Source: Pseudomonas wuhanensis
GTDB taxonomy: Bacteria; Pseudomonadota; Gammaproteobacteria; Pseudomonadales; Pseudomonadaceae
Length of the DNA stretch: 64,000 bases
NCBI RefSeq assembly: GCF_030687395.1
Contig: NZ_CP117430.1
Location: 868,001 to 932,000 of the forward strand
Direction: 5' to 3'
Below, piece after piece: positions 52,512 through 64,000 of the stretch (the first letter of the stretch is position 1; every line of letters starts with the position of its first letter). The notes beneath the pieces are model-generated. The model was not told where the DNA came from and made no database searches. It saw nothing but the letters and a program-made list of their open reading frames with translations. The translations under genes were made by a program, and so were the position numbers.

Positions 52512-52787
52512 ATGGCACACAAAAAAGCTGGTGGTAGTACCCGTAACGGTCGCGACTCAGAAGCCAAACGCCTTGGCGTGAAGATGTATGGCGGCCAGGT
52601 TATCATTCCGGGCAACATCATCGTGCGTCAGCGCGGCACCCAATTCCACGCTGGCTACGGCGTTGGCATGGGCAAAGATCACACTCTGTTCGCTAAAATC
52701 GACGGCGTGATCAAGTTCGAAGTAAAAGGCGCCTTCGGTCGTCGTTACGTAAGCATTGTCCCGAAGACTGACGTCGTCGCGGCATAA
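52512..52787 (+). CDS. rpmA: 50S ribosomal protein L27
   Basis: 91 residues, [29 protein letters not shown], the L27 signature, with TAGGAGAATT before the ATG. Basic protein near the peptidyl-transferase centre. The terminator at 52803 ends the unit. Confidence 0.97.
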   Translation: MAHKKAGGSTRNGRDSEAKRLGVKMYGGQVIIPGNIIVRQRGTQFHAGYGVGMGKDHTLFAKIDGVIKFEVKGAFGRRYVSIVPKTDVVAA

Positions 52788-52802
52788 TTACGTAGTTGCT
52801 GG

Positions 52803-52832
52803 AAAAGCCCTGTCTTGCGACGGGGCTTTTTC
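52803..52832 (+). terminator. rpmA terminator
   Basis: AAAGCCCTGTC and GACGGGGCTTTTT form a hairpin with a T run, 15 bases after rpmA. The 148-base gap to obg (52833-52980) has no gene. Confidence 0.85.
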
Positions 52833-52941
52833 GTTTGTGGGGTGAGTCTCTTGCAAAGCTGTTTGTGATGGGCTCCAGCGCTGTATTGGCGGTCGTTGAT
52901 TGAGGTCGCTGCGCTCATTTTTGCAAGAGTCTTATGTCTAG

Positions 52942-54204
<1,263 letters not shown>

Positions 54205-54326
54205 TTCGTTGCGATAAACTTAAGCGCCGCTCACTAGAGCGGCGTTTTAGTATCTGGAAATCGGTAGTCACGAATAACGTTAGGGCAGCGCCGGGTCGTG
54301 CTGTCCTCAAGCTAAGGTTGAAGATG

Positions 54327-55445
54327 ATGCGGAGCAAGGTGACAGGTGCGCAGCGTTGGGTCGTGAAGATCGGCAGCGCTTTGCTGACGGCGGACGGCAA
54401 AGGCCTGGATCGCGCGGCAATGGGTGTCTGGGTCGAGCAGATGGTTGCCCTGCACGAAGCGGGCGTTGAGCTGGTGCTGGTGTCCTCCGGGGCGGTGGCG
54501 GCGGGCATGAGTCGTCTGGGCTGGACCGTACGACCCAGTGCAATGCACGAGTTGCAGGCGGCTGCCGCCATCGGTCAGATGGGGTTGGTGCAGGCCTGGG
54601 AGTCGAGCTTCGCCGAGCATGGCCGGCATACCGCGCAGATTCTCCTGACTCACGACGATTTATCCGACCGCAAGCGCTACCTGAACGCTCGCAGTACGCT
54701 GCGGGCGTTGGTCGAACTCAAGGTGATCCCGGTGATCAACGAGAACGACACCGTGGTCACTGACGAAATTCGTTTCGGCGACAACGACACGCTGGCGGCG
54801 CTCGTGGCGAACCTGGTTGAGGCCGATTTGTTGGTGATCCTCACTGATCGCGATGGCATGTTCGATGCCGATCCGCGCAACAATCCCGACGCCAAGCTGA
54901 TTTATGAGGCGCGTGCCGATGATCCGGCGCTGGATGCGGTGGCTGGCAGCACGGGCGGAGCGCTGGGTCGTGGCGGTATGCAGACCAAGTTGCGCGCTGC
55001 GCGTCTGGCGGCGCGTTCCGGTGCGCACACCATCATCGTTGGTGGGCGCATTGAGCGAGTGCTGGATCGTCTCAAGGCGGGCGAGCGCGTCGGCACCTTG
55101 TTGTCACCTGAGCGCGGCATGTTGGCGGCGCGCAAGCAGTGGCTGGCCGGGCATCTGCAAACTCGCGGCACGCTGGTGCTGGATGCGGGTGCGGTGACGG
55201 CGCTGTCCCAGGGCAACAAAAGTTTGCTGCCGGTGGGCGTCAAGCTGGTCCAGGGCAGTTTCCGTCGCGGCGAAATGGTGGTCTGCGTGGCGCCGGACGG
55301 TCGTGAAATCGCCCGTGGCCTGGCTAACTACAGCGCTCTGGAAGCACAAAAAATCATCGGTCAGTCGTCTGAGGCGATTGTCGGTTTGTTGGGTTACATG
55401 GCGGAGCCGGAACTGGTTCACCGCGATAACCTGATTCTGGTCTGA
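54327..55445 (+). CDS. proB: Glutamate 5-kinase
   Basis: 372 residues; first step of proline synthesis (glutamate to glutamyl-5-phosphate with ATP). I start at [20 protein letters not shown]; an adjacent ATG gives one more residue. The amino-acid kinase motifs [55 protein letters not shown] and [14 protein letters not shown] are all present. The C-terminal PUA domain (residues about 285-372) is intact. AAGG lies 9 bases upstream. Confidence 0.95.
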   Translation: MRSKVTGAQRWVVKIGSALLTADGKGLDRAAMGVWVEQMVALHEAGVELVLVSSGAVAAGMSRLGWTVRPSAMHELQAAAAIGQMGLVQAWESSFAEHGRHTAQILLTHDDLSDRKRYLNARSTLRALVELKVIPVINENDTVVTDEIRFGDNDTLAALVANLVEADLLVILTDRDGMFDADPRNNPDAKLIYEARADDPALDAVAGSTGGALGRGGMQTKLRAARLAARSGAHTIIVGGRIERVLDRLKAGERVGTLLSPERGMLAARKQWLAGHLQTRGTLVLDAGAVTALSQGNKSLLPVGVKLVQGSFRRGEMVVCVAPDGREIARGLANYSALEAQKIIGQSSEAIVGLLGYMAEPELVHRDNLILV

Positions 55446-55457
55446 AGGAATACCTGA

Positions 55458-55922
55458 ATGCGTGTGGCAAAAGGATTATTGGGCTTATTGTTGGCGATGC
55501 CGCTGCTGGCCTTGGCCGATGAAATTGGCCAGGTGTCGACGGTGTTCAAGTTTGTTGGTCCGAACGACCGTATCGTTGTCGAGGCGTTTGATGATCCGAA
55601 GGTGGATGGCGTGACATGCTACCTGTCGCGCGCCAAGACCGGCGGCGTAAAGGGTGGCTTGGGTCTGGCTGAGGATCGCGCTGAAGCATCTATTGCGTGC
55701 CGTCAGGTCGGTCCGATCAACTTCAAGGGTGAGCTCAAGGATGGCGAGGAGGTGTTCAAGGAGCGCACATCCTTGGTGTTCAAGACCATGCAGGTGGTGC
55801 GATTCCTCGACAAGAAGCGTAATACGCTGGTGTATCTGGTTTATAGCGATCGTTTGATCGAGGGCAGCCCGCAGAATGCGGTGACGGCGATTCCCATTCT
55901 GCCGTGGGCGCACGCTCAATAA
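55458..55922 (+). CDS. creA: CreA family periplasmic protein
   Basis: 154 residues; a signal peptide [21 protein letters not shown] is followed by the CreA pattern [59 protein letters not shown]. It lies 12 bases after proB and may be co-transcribed. The CreA family is widespread in proteobacteria but its function is not established. Confidence 0.9.
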   Translation: MRVAKGLLGLLLAMPLLALADEIGQVSTVFKFVGPNDRIVVEAFDDPKVDGVTCYLSRAKTGGVKGGLGLAEDRAEASIACRQVGPINFKGELKDGEEVFKERTSLVFKTMQVVRFLDKKRNTLVYLVYSDRLIEGSPQNAVTAIPILPWAHAQ

Positions 55923-55938
55923 TTTGACGCAGACCCAA

Positions 55939-56030
55939 ATGTGGGAACGAGCCTGCTCGCGATAACGGACTGGCATTCAGCATTTATGCTGGCTGGACGT
56001 CCACTATCGCGAGCAGGCTCGCTCCCACAT
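55939..56030. repeat. REP doublet (GAGCCTGCTCG type)
   Basis: ATGTGGGAACGAGCCTGCTCG at the left and the inverse at the right (GAGCAGGCTCGCTCCCACAT), the variant with a GAGCC centre. It lies between creA and the rpsT terminator. Confidence 0.9.
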
Positions 56031-56064
56031 TTTTTTTGTGGTGTATTTGATAAATCGCAGGCAA

Positions 56065-56093
56065 TAAAAAACCGACCCTGAGGTCGGTTTTTT
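56065..56093 (-). terminator. rpsT terminator
   Basis: AAAAACCGACC-CTGA-GGTCGGTTTTTT; on the minus strand the hairpin follows rpsT by about 15 bases with a T run. It also faces creA, so it can act both ways. Confidence 0.9.
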
Positions 56094-56107
56094 AACGAGC
56101 GCGTCGC

Positions 56108-56386
56108 TTAGGCAGCAGCGGCAACGTTCAGGGCCTTGACGTGGCCATTCAGGCGGCTCTTATGGCGAGCAGCTTTGTTCTTGTGGATGATGCCTTTATC
56201 GGCCATGCGGTCGATAACTGGCACAGCCAGAACGTAAGCAGCTTGAGCTTTGGCAGCGTCTTTTGCGTCGATGGCTTTAACTACATTCTTGATGTAGGTA
56301 CGAACCATGGAACGCAGGCTGGCGTTGTGGCTGCGACGCTTCTCAGCCTGTTTTGCACGTTTTTTGGCGGAAGGTGTGTTGGCCAC
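56108..56386 (-). CDS. rpsT: 30S ribosomal protein S20
   Basis: 92 residues, [43 protein letters not shown]; helical basic S20 that binds 16S rRNA. It is a single-gene unit divergent from murJ. The terminator at 56065 closes it. Confidence 0.97.
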   Translation of the reverse strand: MANTPSAKKRAKQAEKRRSHNASLRSMVRTYIKNVVKAIDAKDAAKAQAAYVLAVPVIDRMADKGIIHKNKAARHKSRLNGHVKALNVAAAA

Positions 56387-56638
56387 CGTCGAGCTCCTCG
56401 AAAGACTTTTTAGGAAATAGCAAACAAAATAGGCCGCGAATCATGCCGATGAGTTGATGTCTTGTCAAGGGCGGTTGAGACGATCCGCTAAGTGGCAGGC
56501 ATAGAGCGCCGGGATATTTCTTTCCGGCGTGCGACCTGTAAACTCGCGAGCTTTGGCTCTGTGCTGTTGCGGCGCGGAGTATCGCATAAGTGGGCGCGTT
56601 GTTCGCCTGCTGTTTATCGACAGGCAAAAACTCTTTCA

Positions 56639-58177
56639 ATGAATCTGCTCAAATCGTTGGCCGCTGTCAGCTCTATCACAATGCTTTCCCGGGTGTTGGG
56701 GTTCGTTCGCGACACCCTTATCGCTCGCGCATTTGGTGCGGGAATGGCGACAGACGCCTTCTTTATCGCCTTCAAACTGCCCAATCTGCTGCGGCGGATC
56801 TTCGCCGAGGGCGCATTTTCCCAGGCCTTCGTGCCGATTCTCGCCGAATATAAAAGCCAGAAGGGTGAGGAGGCGACGCGAACCTTCATTGCCTACGTCT
56901 CGGGCCTGCTGACGCTGGTGCTGGCGCTGGTCACCGCGCTGGGCATGCTCGCCGCGCCTTGGGTCATCTGGGCCACGGCACCGGGTTTCGTCACGACCCC
57001 GGAAAAATTCGAGCTGACCACCGATCTGCTGCGGGTCACTTTTCCTTATATATTGCTGATCTCCCTGTCTTCATTGGCCGGAGCGATCCTCAATACATGG
57101 AATCGCTTCTCGGTGCCGGCCTTCGTGCCGACCCTGCTCAATGTCAGCATGATCATCTTCGCGGTGTTCCTGACGCCGTATTTCGATCCGCCGGTAATGG
57201 CGCTGGGCTGGGCTGTTCTGGTGGGAGGCCTGGCGCAATTGCTGTTTCAGCTGCCGCACCTGAAAAAAATCGGCATGTTGGTGCTGCCACGTCTGAATCT
57301 GCGCGACAGTGGTGTCTGGCGGGTCATGAAACAGATGCTGCCAGCGATCATCGGCGTTTCGGTGAGTCAGATTTCGCTGATCATCAACACCATATTTGCT
57401 TCGTTTCTGGTGGCCGGTTCCGTGTCCTGGATGTATTACGCCGATCGCCTGATGGAGTTGCCATCCGGCGTGCTGGGTGTGGCACTGGGCACGATTCTGC
57501 TGCCGACTCTGGCCAGGACCTATGCCAGCCAGGATCGCCACGAATACTCGCGGATCCTCGATTGGGGGCTGCGCCTGTGCTTCATGCTGGTATTGCCGTG
57601 CGCCCTGGCGCTGGGGATTCTGGCGGAGCCGCTGACGGTTTCGCTGTTCCAGTACGGTCAGTTCAGCGCTTTCGATGCGGCAATGACCCAGCGTGCGCTG
57701 ATTGCTTATTCCGTCGGTTTGCTGGGGATTATCGTCATCAAAGTGCTGGCGCCGGGCTTTTATGCGCAACAAAACATCCGCACCCCGGTAAAAATCGCGA
57801 TTTTCACCCTGATCGTCACCCAGTTGTTCAACCTTGTGCTGATCGGTCCGCTGGCTCACGCCGGTCTGGCCCTGGCCATCAGCGCGGGTGCCTGCATCAA
57901 CGCCGGGCTGCTGTTCTATCAGCTGCGCAAGCAGCAGATGTATCAGCCGCAACCGGGCTGGGCAAAGTTCGGGCTCAAACTGCTGGTGGCGGTGGTGGTG
58001 ATGTCCGCGGTATTGCTGGGCGCAATGCACTTCATGCCGGCTTGGGCGGAAGGGCATATGCTGGAGCGTTTGCTGCGTCTGGGCGCATTGGTGATCGCCG
58101 GCGTGGTGGCGTATTTCGGCATGTTGCTGTTGATGGGCTTCCGTTTGCGTGACTTCAATCGCAAGGCTTTGAGTTGA
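56639..58177 (+). CDS. murJ: Lipid II flippase MurJ
   Basis: 512 residues with about 14 membrane helices, starting [33 protein letters not shown], the MurJ/MviN start. The conserved RxxxE-type residues in the first half lie in [23 protein letters not shown] and [21 protein letters not shown]. It moves lipid II across the inner membrane for peptidoglycan synthesis. No RBS is obvious. It is divergent from rpsT and upstream of ribF. Confidence 0.95.
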   Translation: MNLLKSLAAVSSITMLSRVLGFVRDTLIARAFGAGMATDAFFIAFKLPNLLRRIFAEGAFSQAFVPILAEYKSQKGEEATRTFIAYVSGLLTLVLALVTALGMLAAPWVIWATAPGFVTTPEKFELTTDLLRVTFPYILLISLSSLAGAILNTWNRFSVPAFVPTLLNVSMIIFAVFLTPYFDPPVMALGWAVLVGGLAQLLFQLPHLKKIGMLVLPRLNLRDSGVWRVMKQMLPAIIGVSVSQISLIINTIFASFLVAGSVSWMYYADRLMELPSGVLGVALGTILLPTLARTYASQDRHEYSRILDWGLRLCFMLVLPCALALGILAEPLTVSLFQYGQFSAFDAAMTQRALIAYSVGLLGIIVIKVLAPGFYAQQNIRTPVKIAIFTLIVTQLFNLVLIGPLAHAGLALAISAGACINAGLLFYQLRKQQMYQPQPGWAKFGLKLLVAVVVMSAVLLGAMHFMPAWAEGHMLERLLRLGALVIAGVVAYFGMLLLMGFRLRDFNRKALS

Positions 58178-58306
58178 GGCTTTTGTCTCGATAAACACGG
58201 GCGGGCCGACTGTTTTGTCGGCTCGATCACTTTGGGTTACGGTGTTGCCTGTCGTCGGCCGCCGGGTGTGGTTATAATCGACCACTTTATGAGCAAGAAG
58301 CGCGTT

Positions 58307-59257
58307 ATGCAGCTGGTTCGAGGCCTCCACAACCTGCGCCCCCAGCATCGGGGCTGTGTCGCCACTATTGGCAACTTTGACGGTGTTCACCGTGGTCACC
58401 AGGCTATCCTGGCCCGGCTGCGTGAGCGTGCGCTCGAGTTGGGCGTGCCCAGCTGTGTGGTGATTTTCGAGCCGCAGCCGCGAGAATTCTTCGCCCCGGA
58501 CACCGCCCCGGCCCGACTGGCCCGCTTGCGGGACAAACTGCAACTGCTGGCCTTAGAGGGTGTCGACCGGGTGCTGTGCCTGGCGTTCAATCAGCGCTTG
58601 AGCAAACTCAGCGCCAGCGAATTCGTCGATACTATTCTGGTGGACGGCCTCGGCGTACAGCATCTGGAGGTCGGTGACGATTTCCGTTTCGGCTGTGACC
58701 GGCTAGGGGATTTCGATTTCCTGCAACAGGCTGGCGTCCTTCAGGGGTTTACCGTTGAAGCGGCGCAGACCGTCGAGCTGGACGGTATTCGTGTCAGCAG
58801 CACTCAGGTGCGTAACGCCCTGGCCGCTGCAGATTTTGCCTTGGCCGAGCGGCTACTCGGTCGTCCGTACCGGATTGCCGGGCGAGTCCTGCACGGCCAG
58901 AAGCTGGCGCGCCAGCTCGGTACGCCGACCGCCAATATACAACTCAAGCGTCGTCGTGTGCCGCTGTCCGGGGTTTATCTGGTCAACGTCGACATCGACG
59001 GCAAGACCTGGCCAGGCGTCGCCAATATCGGTGTGCGGCCAACGGTCCAAGGTGATGGCAAAGCCCACCTCGAAGTACATCTTTTGGATTTTGCCGGCGA
59101 TCTGTATGACCGGCGTTTGACGGTGGTTTTCCACCACAAGCTGCGTGAAGAGCAGCGTTTCGCCTCTCTGGAGGCGCTTAAGACGGCGATCAATGCGGAT
59201 GTCGCCGCCGCCCGTGCCCTGTCGCACCTAGCGCCAATCGCTAATGAAGAGCCTTAA
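58307..59257 (+). CDS. ribF: Bifunctional riboflavin kinase/FAD synthetase
   Basis: 316 residues starting MQLVRGLHNLRPQHRGCVATIGNFDGVHRGHQ. The N-terminal half (nucleotidyltransferase fold, TIGNFDGVHRGHQAIL) is the FAD synthetase and the C-terminal half (GRPYRIAGRVLHGQKLARQLGTPTANIQLKRRRVPLSGVYLVNVDI) the riboflavin kinase. It converts riboflavin to FMN and FAD. The stop TAA ends immediately before ATG of ileS, so they are tightly coupled. Confidence 0.95.
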   Translation: MQLVRGLHNLRPQHRGCVATIGNFDGVHRGHQAILARLRERALELGVPSCVVIFEPQPREFFAPDTAPARLARLRDKLQLLALEGVDRVLCLAFNQRLSKLSASEFVDTILVDGLGVQHLEVGDDFRFGCDRLGDFDFLQQAGVLQGFTVEAAQTVELDGIRVSSTQVRNALAAADFALAERLLGRPYRIAGRVLHGQKLARQLGTPTANIQLKRRRVPLSGVYLVNVDIDGKTWPGVANIGVRPTVQGDGKAHLEVHLLDFAGDLYDRRLTVVFHHKLREEQRFASLEALKTAINADVAAARALSHLAPIANEEP

Positions 59258-62089
59258 ATGACCGACTATAAAGCCACGCTAAACCTTCCGGACACCGCCT
59301 TCCCAATGAAGGCCGGCCTGCCACAGCGCGAACCGCAGATTCTGCAGCGCTGGGACAGTATTGGCCTGTACGGTAAGTTGCGCGAGATTGGCAAGGATCG
59401 TCCGAAGTTCGTACTTCACGACGGTCCTCCGTACGCCAACGGCACGATTCACATCGGTCATGCGCTGAACAAGATTCTCAAGGACATGATCATCCGCTCG
59501 AAAACCCTGTCGGGTTTCGATGCGCCTTATGTTCCGGGCTGGGACTGCCACGGTCTGCCGATCGAGCACAAAGTCGAAGTGACCCACGGCAAGAACCTGG
59601 GCGCGGACAAGACCCGCGAACTGTGCCGTGCCTACGCTACCGAGCAGATCGAAGGCCAGAAGTCCGAATTCATCCGTCTGGGCGTGTTGGGCGACTTCGC
59701 CAACCCGTACAAGACCATGGACTTCAAAAACGAGGCCGGTGAAATCCGCGCCCTGGCGGAAATCGTCAAGGGTGGTTTCGTGTTCAAGGGCCTGAAGCCT
59801 GTGAACTGGTGCTTTGACTGCGGTTCGGCCCTGGCTGAAGCCGAAGTCGAGTACGAGAACAAAAAATCCGCGACCATCGACGTGGCCTTCCCGATCGCTG
59901 ATGAGGCCAAACTGGCTGCCGCGTTCGGTCTGCCATCGCTGGGCAAACCTGCTTCGATCGTGATCTGGACCACCACCCCGTGGACCATCCCGGCCAACCA
60001 GGCGCTGAACGTTCACCCGGAATTCAACTACGCCCTGGTCGACGTCGGCGACAAACTGCTGGTGCTGGCTGAAGAGCTGGTCGAGTCGTGCCTTGCCCGT
60101 TACAGCCTGGAAGGCTCGGTCATTGCGACCGCCACCGGTAAAGCACTGGAACTGATCAACTTCCGCCACCCGTTCTACGATCGTCTGTCGCCGGTTTACC
60201 TGGCTGAATACGTCGAACTGGGCGCGGGCACCGGCGTGGTTCACTCCTCTCCAGCCTACGGCGTAGACGACTTCGTGACCTGCAAAGCCTATGGCATGGT
60301 CAACGATGACATCCTCAATCCGGTGCAAAGCAACGGCGTGTACGCGACATCGCTGGAGTTCTTCGGCGGCCAGTTCATCTGGAAGGCCAACCCGGCCATC
60401 GTCGACAAACTGTCGGAAGTCGGCGCGCTGCTGCACACCGAAACCATTGAACATAGCTACATGCACTGCTGGCGTCACAAGACCCCGCTGATCTACCGCG
60501 CCACCGCGCAGTGGTTCATCGGCATGGACAAAGAGCCTGCGACCGGCGAAACCCTGCGCAAGCGGGCGATCAAAGCTATCGAAGAGACCAAATTCGTTCC
60601 GGCCTGGGGCCAGGCGCGTCTGCACTCGATGATCGCCAACCGTCCGGACTGGTGCATCTCCCGCCAACGCAATTGGGGCGTGCCGATCCCGTTCTTCCTG
60701 AACAAGGAAAGCGGCGAGCTGCACCCACGCACCGTCGAGTTGATGGAAATCGTCGCCCAGCGCGTCGAAGTCGAAGGCATCGAAGCCTGGTTCAAGATGG
60801 ACGCCGCCGAGTTGCTCGGTGAAGAAGCGCCGCTGTACGACAAGATCAGCGACACCCTGGACGTCTGGTTCGACTCGGGCACCACGCACTGGCACGTCCT
60901 GCGCGGCTCGCACTCGATGGGTCACGAGACCGGTCCACGTGCCGACCTGTACCTGGAGGGTTCGGACCAGCACCGCGGCTGGTTCCACTCGTCGTTGCTG
61001 ACCGGTTGCGCCATCGACGACCACGCCCCGTACCGCGAGCTGCTGACCCACGGTTTCACCGTCGACGAGTCCGGTCGCAAAATGTCCAAGTCTTTGGGCA
61101 ACGTGATCGCGCCGCAGAAGGTCAACGACACCCTGGGCGCCGATATCATGCGTCTGTGGGTCGCTTCTACCGACTACTCGGGTGAAATGGCGGTTTCCGA
61201 GCAGATCCTGCAACGCAGTGCGGACGCCTACCGGCGCATCCGTAACACTGCGCGCTTCCTGCTTTCCAACTTGACCGGTTTCAACCCGGCCACCGACATC
61301 CTGCCAGCCGAAGAAATGCTCGCTCTGGACCGTTGGGCCGTGGATCGCACCCTGCTGCTGCAACGCGAGCTGCAAGAGCACTACGGCGAATACCGTTTCT
61401 GGAACGTCTACTCCAAGATCCACAACTTCTGCGTGCAGGAATTGGGCGGTTTCTACCTCGACATCATCAAGGACCGTCAGTACACCACTGGCGCCAACAG
61501 CAAGGCCCGTCGTTCGGCGCAAACCGCGCTGTACCACATCTCCGAAGCGCTGGTGCGCTGGATCGCGCCGATCCTGGCGTTTACCGCCGATGAGCTGTGG
61601 CAGTACTTGCCGGGCGAGCGTAACGACTCTGTGATGCTCAACACCTGGTATGAAGGCCTGACCGAATTGCCGGAAGGCTTCGAGCTGGACCGCGCCTACT
61701 GGGAGCGGATCATGGCGGTGAAGGTCGCGGTCAACAAGGAAATGGAAATCCAGCGCGCGGCGAAGGCCGTCGGTGGCAACCTGCAAGCCGAAGTGACGCT
61801 GTTCGCCGAAGATGCGCTGAGTGCCGATCTGGCCAAGCTGAGCAACGAACTGCGCTTCGTGTTGATTACCTCGACTGCCACCGTTGCGCCGTTCGTGCAG
61901 GCGCCGGGCGATTCCGTGGTCACTGAAGTTGGCGGCCTGAAGCTCAAAGTGGTCAAGTCGAGCCATGCCAAGTGCGCCCGTTGCTGGCACTGCCGTGAAG
62001 ACGTTGGCGCGAACCCGGAGCATCCGGAAATCTGCGGTCGTTGCGTCGACAACATCAGCGGCGCAGGCGAGGTTCGTCACTATGCCTAA
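59258..62089 (+). CDS. ileS: Isoleucyl-tRNA synthetase
   Basis: 943 residues, class I. HIGH motif in [18 protein letters not shown]1 editing domain with [22 protein letters not shown] in [18 protein letters not shown], and the C-terminal zinc finger [24 protein letters not shown]. It charges tRNA-Ile and edits valine. The start codon directly follows the ribF stop and its end overlaps lspA by 8 bases (62082-62089). Confidence 0.97.
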   Translation: MTDYKATLNLPDTAFPMKAGLPQREPQILQRWDSIGLYGKLREIGKDRPKFVLHDGPPYANGTIHIGHALNKILKDMIIRSKTLSGFDAPYVPGWDCHGLPIEHKVEVTHGKNLGADKTRELCRAYATEQIEGQKSEFIRLGVLGDFANPYKTMDFKNEAGEIRALAEIVKGGFVFKGLKPVNWCFDCGSALAEAEVEYENKKSATIDVAFPIADEAKLAAAFGLPSLGKPASIVIWTTTPWTIPANQALNVHPEFNYALVDVGDKLLVLAEELVESCLARYSLEGSVIATATGKALELINFRHPFYDRLSPVYLAEYVELGAGTGVVHSSPAYGVDDFVTCKAYGMVNDDILNPVQSNGVYATSLEFFGGQFIWKANPAIVDKLSEVGALLHTETIEHSYMHCWRHKTPLIYRATAQWFIGMDKEPATGETLRKRAIKAIEETKFVPAWGQARLHSMIANRPDWCISRQRNWGVPIPFFLNKESGELHPRTVELMEIVAQRVEVEGIEAWFKMDAAELLGEEAPLYDKISDTLDVWFDSGTTHWHVLRGSHSMGHETGPRADLYLEGSDQHRGWFHSSLLTGCAIDDHAPYRELLTHGFTVDESGRKMSKSLGNVIAPQKVNDTLGADIMRLWVASTDYSGEMAVSEQILQRSADAYRRIRNTARFLLSNLTGFNPATDILPAEEMLALDRWAVDRTLLLQRELQEHYGEYRFWNVYSKIHNFCVQELGGFYLDIIKDRQYTTGANSKARRSAQTALYHISEALVRWIAPILAFTADELWQYLPGERNDSVMLNTWYEGLTELPEGFELDRAYWERIMAVKVAVNKEMEIQRAAKAVGGNLQAEVTLFAEDALSADLAKLSNELRFVLITSTATVAPFVQAPGDSVVTEVGGLKLKVVKSSHAKCARCWHCREDVGANPEHPEICGRCVDNISGAGEVRHYA

Positions 62090-62594
62090 CGCCGTTGGCC
62101 GTTTCGGACGGCTGAGCTGGCTCTGGTTGAGCTTGCTGGTCCTGGTCATCGACCAGGCCAGCAAGTTCTACTTCGAAAGCTCGCTGAGCATGTACCAGCA
62201 AATCGTGGTGATCCCCGATTACTTCAGCTGGACCCTGGCCTACAACACTGGCGCGGCGTTCAGTTTCCTGGCTGACAGCTCCGGCTGGCAGCGCTGGCTG
62301 TTCGCCCTGATCGCGGTGGTGGTCAGTGCGGTGCTGGTGGTCTGGCTCAAGCGCCTGGGGCGCAACGAAACCTGGCTGGCAGTCGCTTTGGCGCTGGTGC
62401 TGGGTGGCGCGCTGGGTAACCTGTACGACCGCATTGCCCTGGGCCATGTGATCGATTTCATTCTGGTGCATTGGCAGAACCGCTGGTATTTCCCGGCGTT
62501 CAACTTTGCCGACAGCGCAATTTCTGTCGGTGCCGTGATGCTTGCACTGGATATGTTCAAAAGTAAAAAGACCGGAGAAACCGTTCATGACTGA
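62082..62594 (+). CDS. lspA: Lipoprotein signal peptidase (SPase II)
   Basis: 170 residues from [14 protein letters not shown], with four membrane helices. It cuts prolipoproteins in the inner membrane. The catalytic aspartates are in [18 protein letters not shown] and [15 protein letters not shown]. The start overlaps the ileS end. The last 8 bases (ATGACTGA) overlap the start of fkpB. Confidence 0.95.
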   Translation: MPNAVGRFGRLSWLWLSLLVLVIDQASKFYFESSLSMYQQIVVIPDYFSWTLAYNTGAAFSFLADSSGWQRWLFALIAVVVSAVLVVWLKRLGRNETWLAVALALVLGGALGNLYDRIALGHVIDFILVHWQNRWYFPAFNFADSAISVGAVMLALDMFKSKKTGETVHD

Positions 62595-63039
62595 ACAGGT
62601 ATTGGCTGAGCAACGCATCGGCCAGAACACGGAAGTCACCTTGCACTTTGCATTGCGTCTGGAGAACGGCGACACCGTCGACAGCACCTTCGACAAAGCC
62701 CCGGCGACCTTCAAGGTTGGCGACGGCAGCCTGTTGCCAGGTTTCGAAGCGGCGCTGTTCGGCTTCAAGGTCGGCGACAAACGCACCCTGACCATCGAGC
62801 CGGAAAACGCCTTTGGTCAGCCGAACCCGCAAAACGTGCAGATCATCCCGCGCTCGCAGTTCAAGGATATGGAGCTGTCGCCTGGCTTGCTGGTGATCTT
62901 CAACGATGCGGCCAATACTGAGCTGCCCGGTGTGGTAAAAGAATTCGATGACACCCAGGTGACGATCGACTTCAACCACCCGCTGGCCGGTAAAACCTTG
63001 ACCTTTGACGTCGAGATCATCAACGTCAAAGCGCTGTAA
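62587..63039 (+). CDS. fkpB: FKBP-type peptidyl-prolyl isomerase SlpA-like
   Basis: 150 residues starting [39 protein letters not shown] fold with an inserted flap (PENAFGQPNPQNVQIIPRSQF), as in SlyD/SlpA. Proline isomerase and holdase. The operon order ileS-lspA-fkpB-ispH is that of many gammaproteobacteria. A REP doublet separates it from ispH. Confidence 0.94.
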   Translation: MTEQVLAEQRIGQNTEVTLHFALRLENGDTVDSTFDKAPATFKVGDGSLLPGFEAALFGFKVGDKRTLTIEPENAFGQPNPQNVQIIPRSQFKDMELSPGLLVIFNDAANTELPGVVKEFDDTQVTIDFNHPLAGKTLTFDVEIINVKAL

Positions 63040-63041
63040 CT

Positions 63042-63132
63042 TGTGGGAGCGAGCCTGCTCGCGATGGCGTCATCACATTCAACATCAATGTTGACTGACG
63101 CACCGCTTTCGCGAGCAGGCTCGCTCCCACAG
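63042..63132. repeat. REP doublet (GAGCCTGCTCG type)
   Basis: TGTGGGAGCGAGCCTGCTCG at the left and GAGCAGGCTCGCTCCCACAG at the right, inside the fkpB-ispH gap. Its position in an otherwise tight operon is unusual but does not interrupt a gene. Confidence 0.95.
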
Positions 63133-63184
63133 TAGTTTTTTCACTGTTTTCGCTATCTCTTGCGCGCAAGACACGAGGCACAGC

Positions 63185-64000
63185 ATGCAAATCAAACTCG
63201 CCAACCCCCGTGGCTTCTGCGCCGGTGTGGACCGGGCGATCGAAATCGTCAACCGCGCCCTGGAAGTCTTCGGGCCGCCGATCTACGTGCGCCACGAAGT
63301 GGTCCACAATAAATTCGTCGTCGAAGACCTGCGCGCCCGTGGGGCGATCTTCGTTGAAGAGCTGGATCAGGTGCCGGATGACGTGATCGTGATCTTCAGC
63401 GCCCATGGCGTTTCCCAGGCCGTGCGCACCGAAGCCGCTGGCCGTGGCCTGAAAGTGTTCGACGCTACCTGCCCGCTGGTGACCAAGGTACACATCGAAG
63501 TCGCGCGCTACAGCCGCGACGGCCGTGAATGCATCCTCATCGGCCACGCCGGTCACCCGGAAGTCGAAGGCACCATGGGCCAGTACGATGGCAGCAATGG
63601 TGGCGCGATCTATCTGGTCGAGGACGAGAAAGACGTGGCCGCTTTGCAGGTGAACAACCCTGAAAGACTGGCTTTCGTCACCCAGACTACCCTGTCCATG
63701 GACGATACCAGTCGCGTGATCGACGCCCTGCGTACTCGGTTCCCGGCCATCGGCGGTCCGCGCAAGGACGACATATGCTACGCCACGCAAAACCGTCAGG
63801 ACGCCGTCAAGCAACTGGCGGACGAATGCGACGTGGTGCTGGTGGTCGGCAGCCCGAACAGCTCCAACTCCAATCGCCTGCGTGAACTGGCTGAACGCAT
63901 GGCCACCCCGGCCTATCTGATCGACGGCGCCGAAGACCTGCAAAAGAGCTGGTTCGACGGTGTCGAGCGGATTGGCATCACCGCCGGTGCCTCCGCTCCG
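63185..64000 (+). CDS. ispH: 4-hydroxy-3-methylbut-2-enyl diphosphate reductase, partial
   Basis: 272 of about 315 codons are inside the window; the end is cut off. It is the last enzyme of the MEP isoprenoid pathway and holds a [4Fe-4S] cluster. Cluster cysteines are seen in [13 protein letters not shown] (residue 12), [12 protein letters not shown] (about 96) and [15 protein letters not shown] (about 197). Catalytic Glu/His positions lie in [12 protein letters not shown] and AHGVSQAV. The ATG at 63185 follows GACACGAGGCACAGC. Confidence 0.95.
   Translation, partial: MQIKLANPRGFCAGVDRAIEIVNRALEVFGPPIYVRHEVVHNKFVVEDLRARGAIFVEELDQVPDDVIVIFSAHGVSQAVRTEAAGRGLKVFDATCPLVTKVHIEVARYSRDGRECILIGHAGHPEVEGTMGQYDGSNGGAIYLVEDEKDVAALQVNNPERLAFVTQTTLSMDDTSRVIDALRTRFPAIGGPRKDDICYATQNRQDAVKQLADECDVVLVVGSPNSSNSNRLRELAERMATPAYLIDGAEDLQKSWFDGVERIGITAGASAP

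Noticed and set aside
59279..62164. A 961-codon open frame on the minus strand
   Set aside because: It is antisense to ileS, which has all catalytic motifs. High-GC codon bias makes long antisense frames common; the translation matches no known family.
63026..63943. A minus-strand frame of 305 codons at the window end
   Set aside because: It is antisense to ispH, which has the cluster cysteines.

Overview
The window looks like chromosomal DNA from a fluorescent pseudomonad (Pseudomonas fluorescens group). The evidence is high coding GC, almost wall-to-wall genes, about ten copies of the REP palindrome built on TGTGGGAGCGGGCTTGCTCG, cyanide-insensitive oxidase genes, and a gene order that, from memory, follows P. 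aeruginosa PA4557 (ispH) to about PA4615 (fpr). The species is not determined. I see no rRNA, tRNA, CRISPR array or prophage.

Region 1 (1-14.7 kb) is mixed metabolism: a shikimate/quinate dehydrogenase fragment and aroQ with an operator-like palindrome inside the promoter, a LysR regulator, a DUF4160/DUF2442 pair, trmA behind a purine permease, a secreted small protein, a DJ-1 family protein lacking its catalytic residues, an MFS exporter, cioAB plus a small subunit behind a perfect ANR box, rlmG, a LuxR solo, fpr and mscL. Region 2 (14.9-22.5 kb) is conserved: periplasmic catalase katB-ankB (katB has an AT-rich internal patch), radA, a MapZ-type PilZ protein, and the btsT/cstA-yjiX-yjiA pyruvate-uptake set.

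Region 3 (22.5-30.4 kb) is accessory DNA between yjiA and glyA. It starts with a low-GC two-gene lanthipeptide cassette: a 49-residue precursor, a terminator-like hairpin, and a full LanM synthetase with all dehydratase and cyclase residues. No exporter or leader protease is nearby, and the synthetase's 3' end runs into a convergent regulator gene. Then come two GntR/FCD regulators, a DctA-type carrier with two matching operators upstream, and two low-GC paralogous genes of unknown function.

Region 4 (30.5-46 kb) holds glyA, the membrane c-di-GMP enzyme morA, ettA, a Gre factor, small lipoproteins, a 617-residue DUF4105 protein, DUF3015 and a Lon-like protease. An IS110-family element (39125-40366) has split a REP sequence. 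Its 5' non-coding end folds into two hairpins whose loops match the REP target and the element's own ends, which is what an IS621-type bridge RNA should look like.

Region 5 (46-64 kb) is core housekeeping: a large lipoprotein, yqhA, fklB, a Fur-boxed small gene, yjdM, ispB divergent from rplU-rpmA, obg, proB, creA, rpsT divergent from murJ, then ribF-ileS-lspA-fkpB with tight or overlapping junctions, and ispH running off the end.
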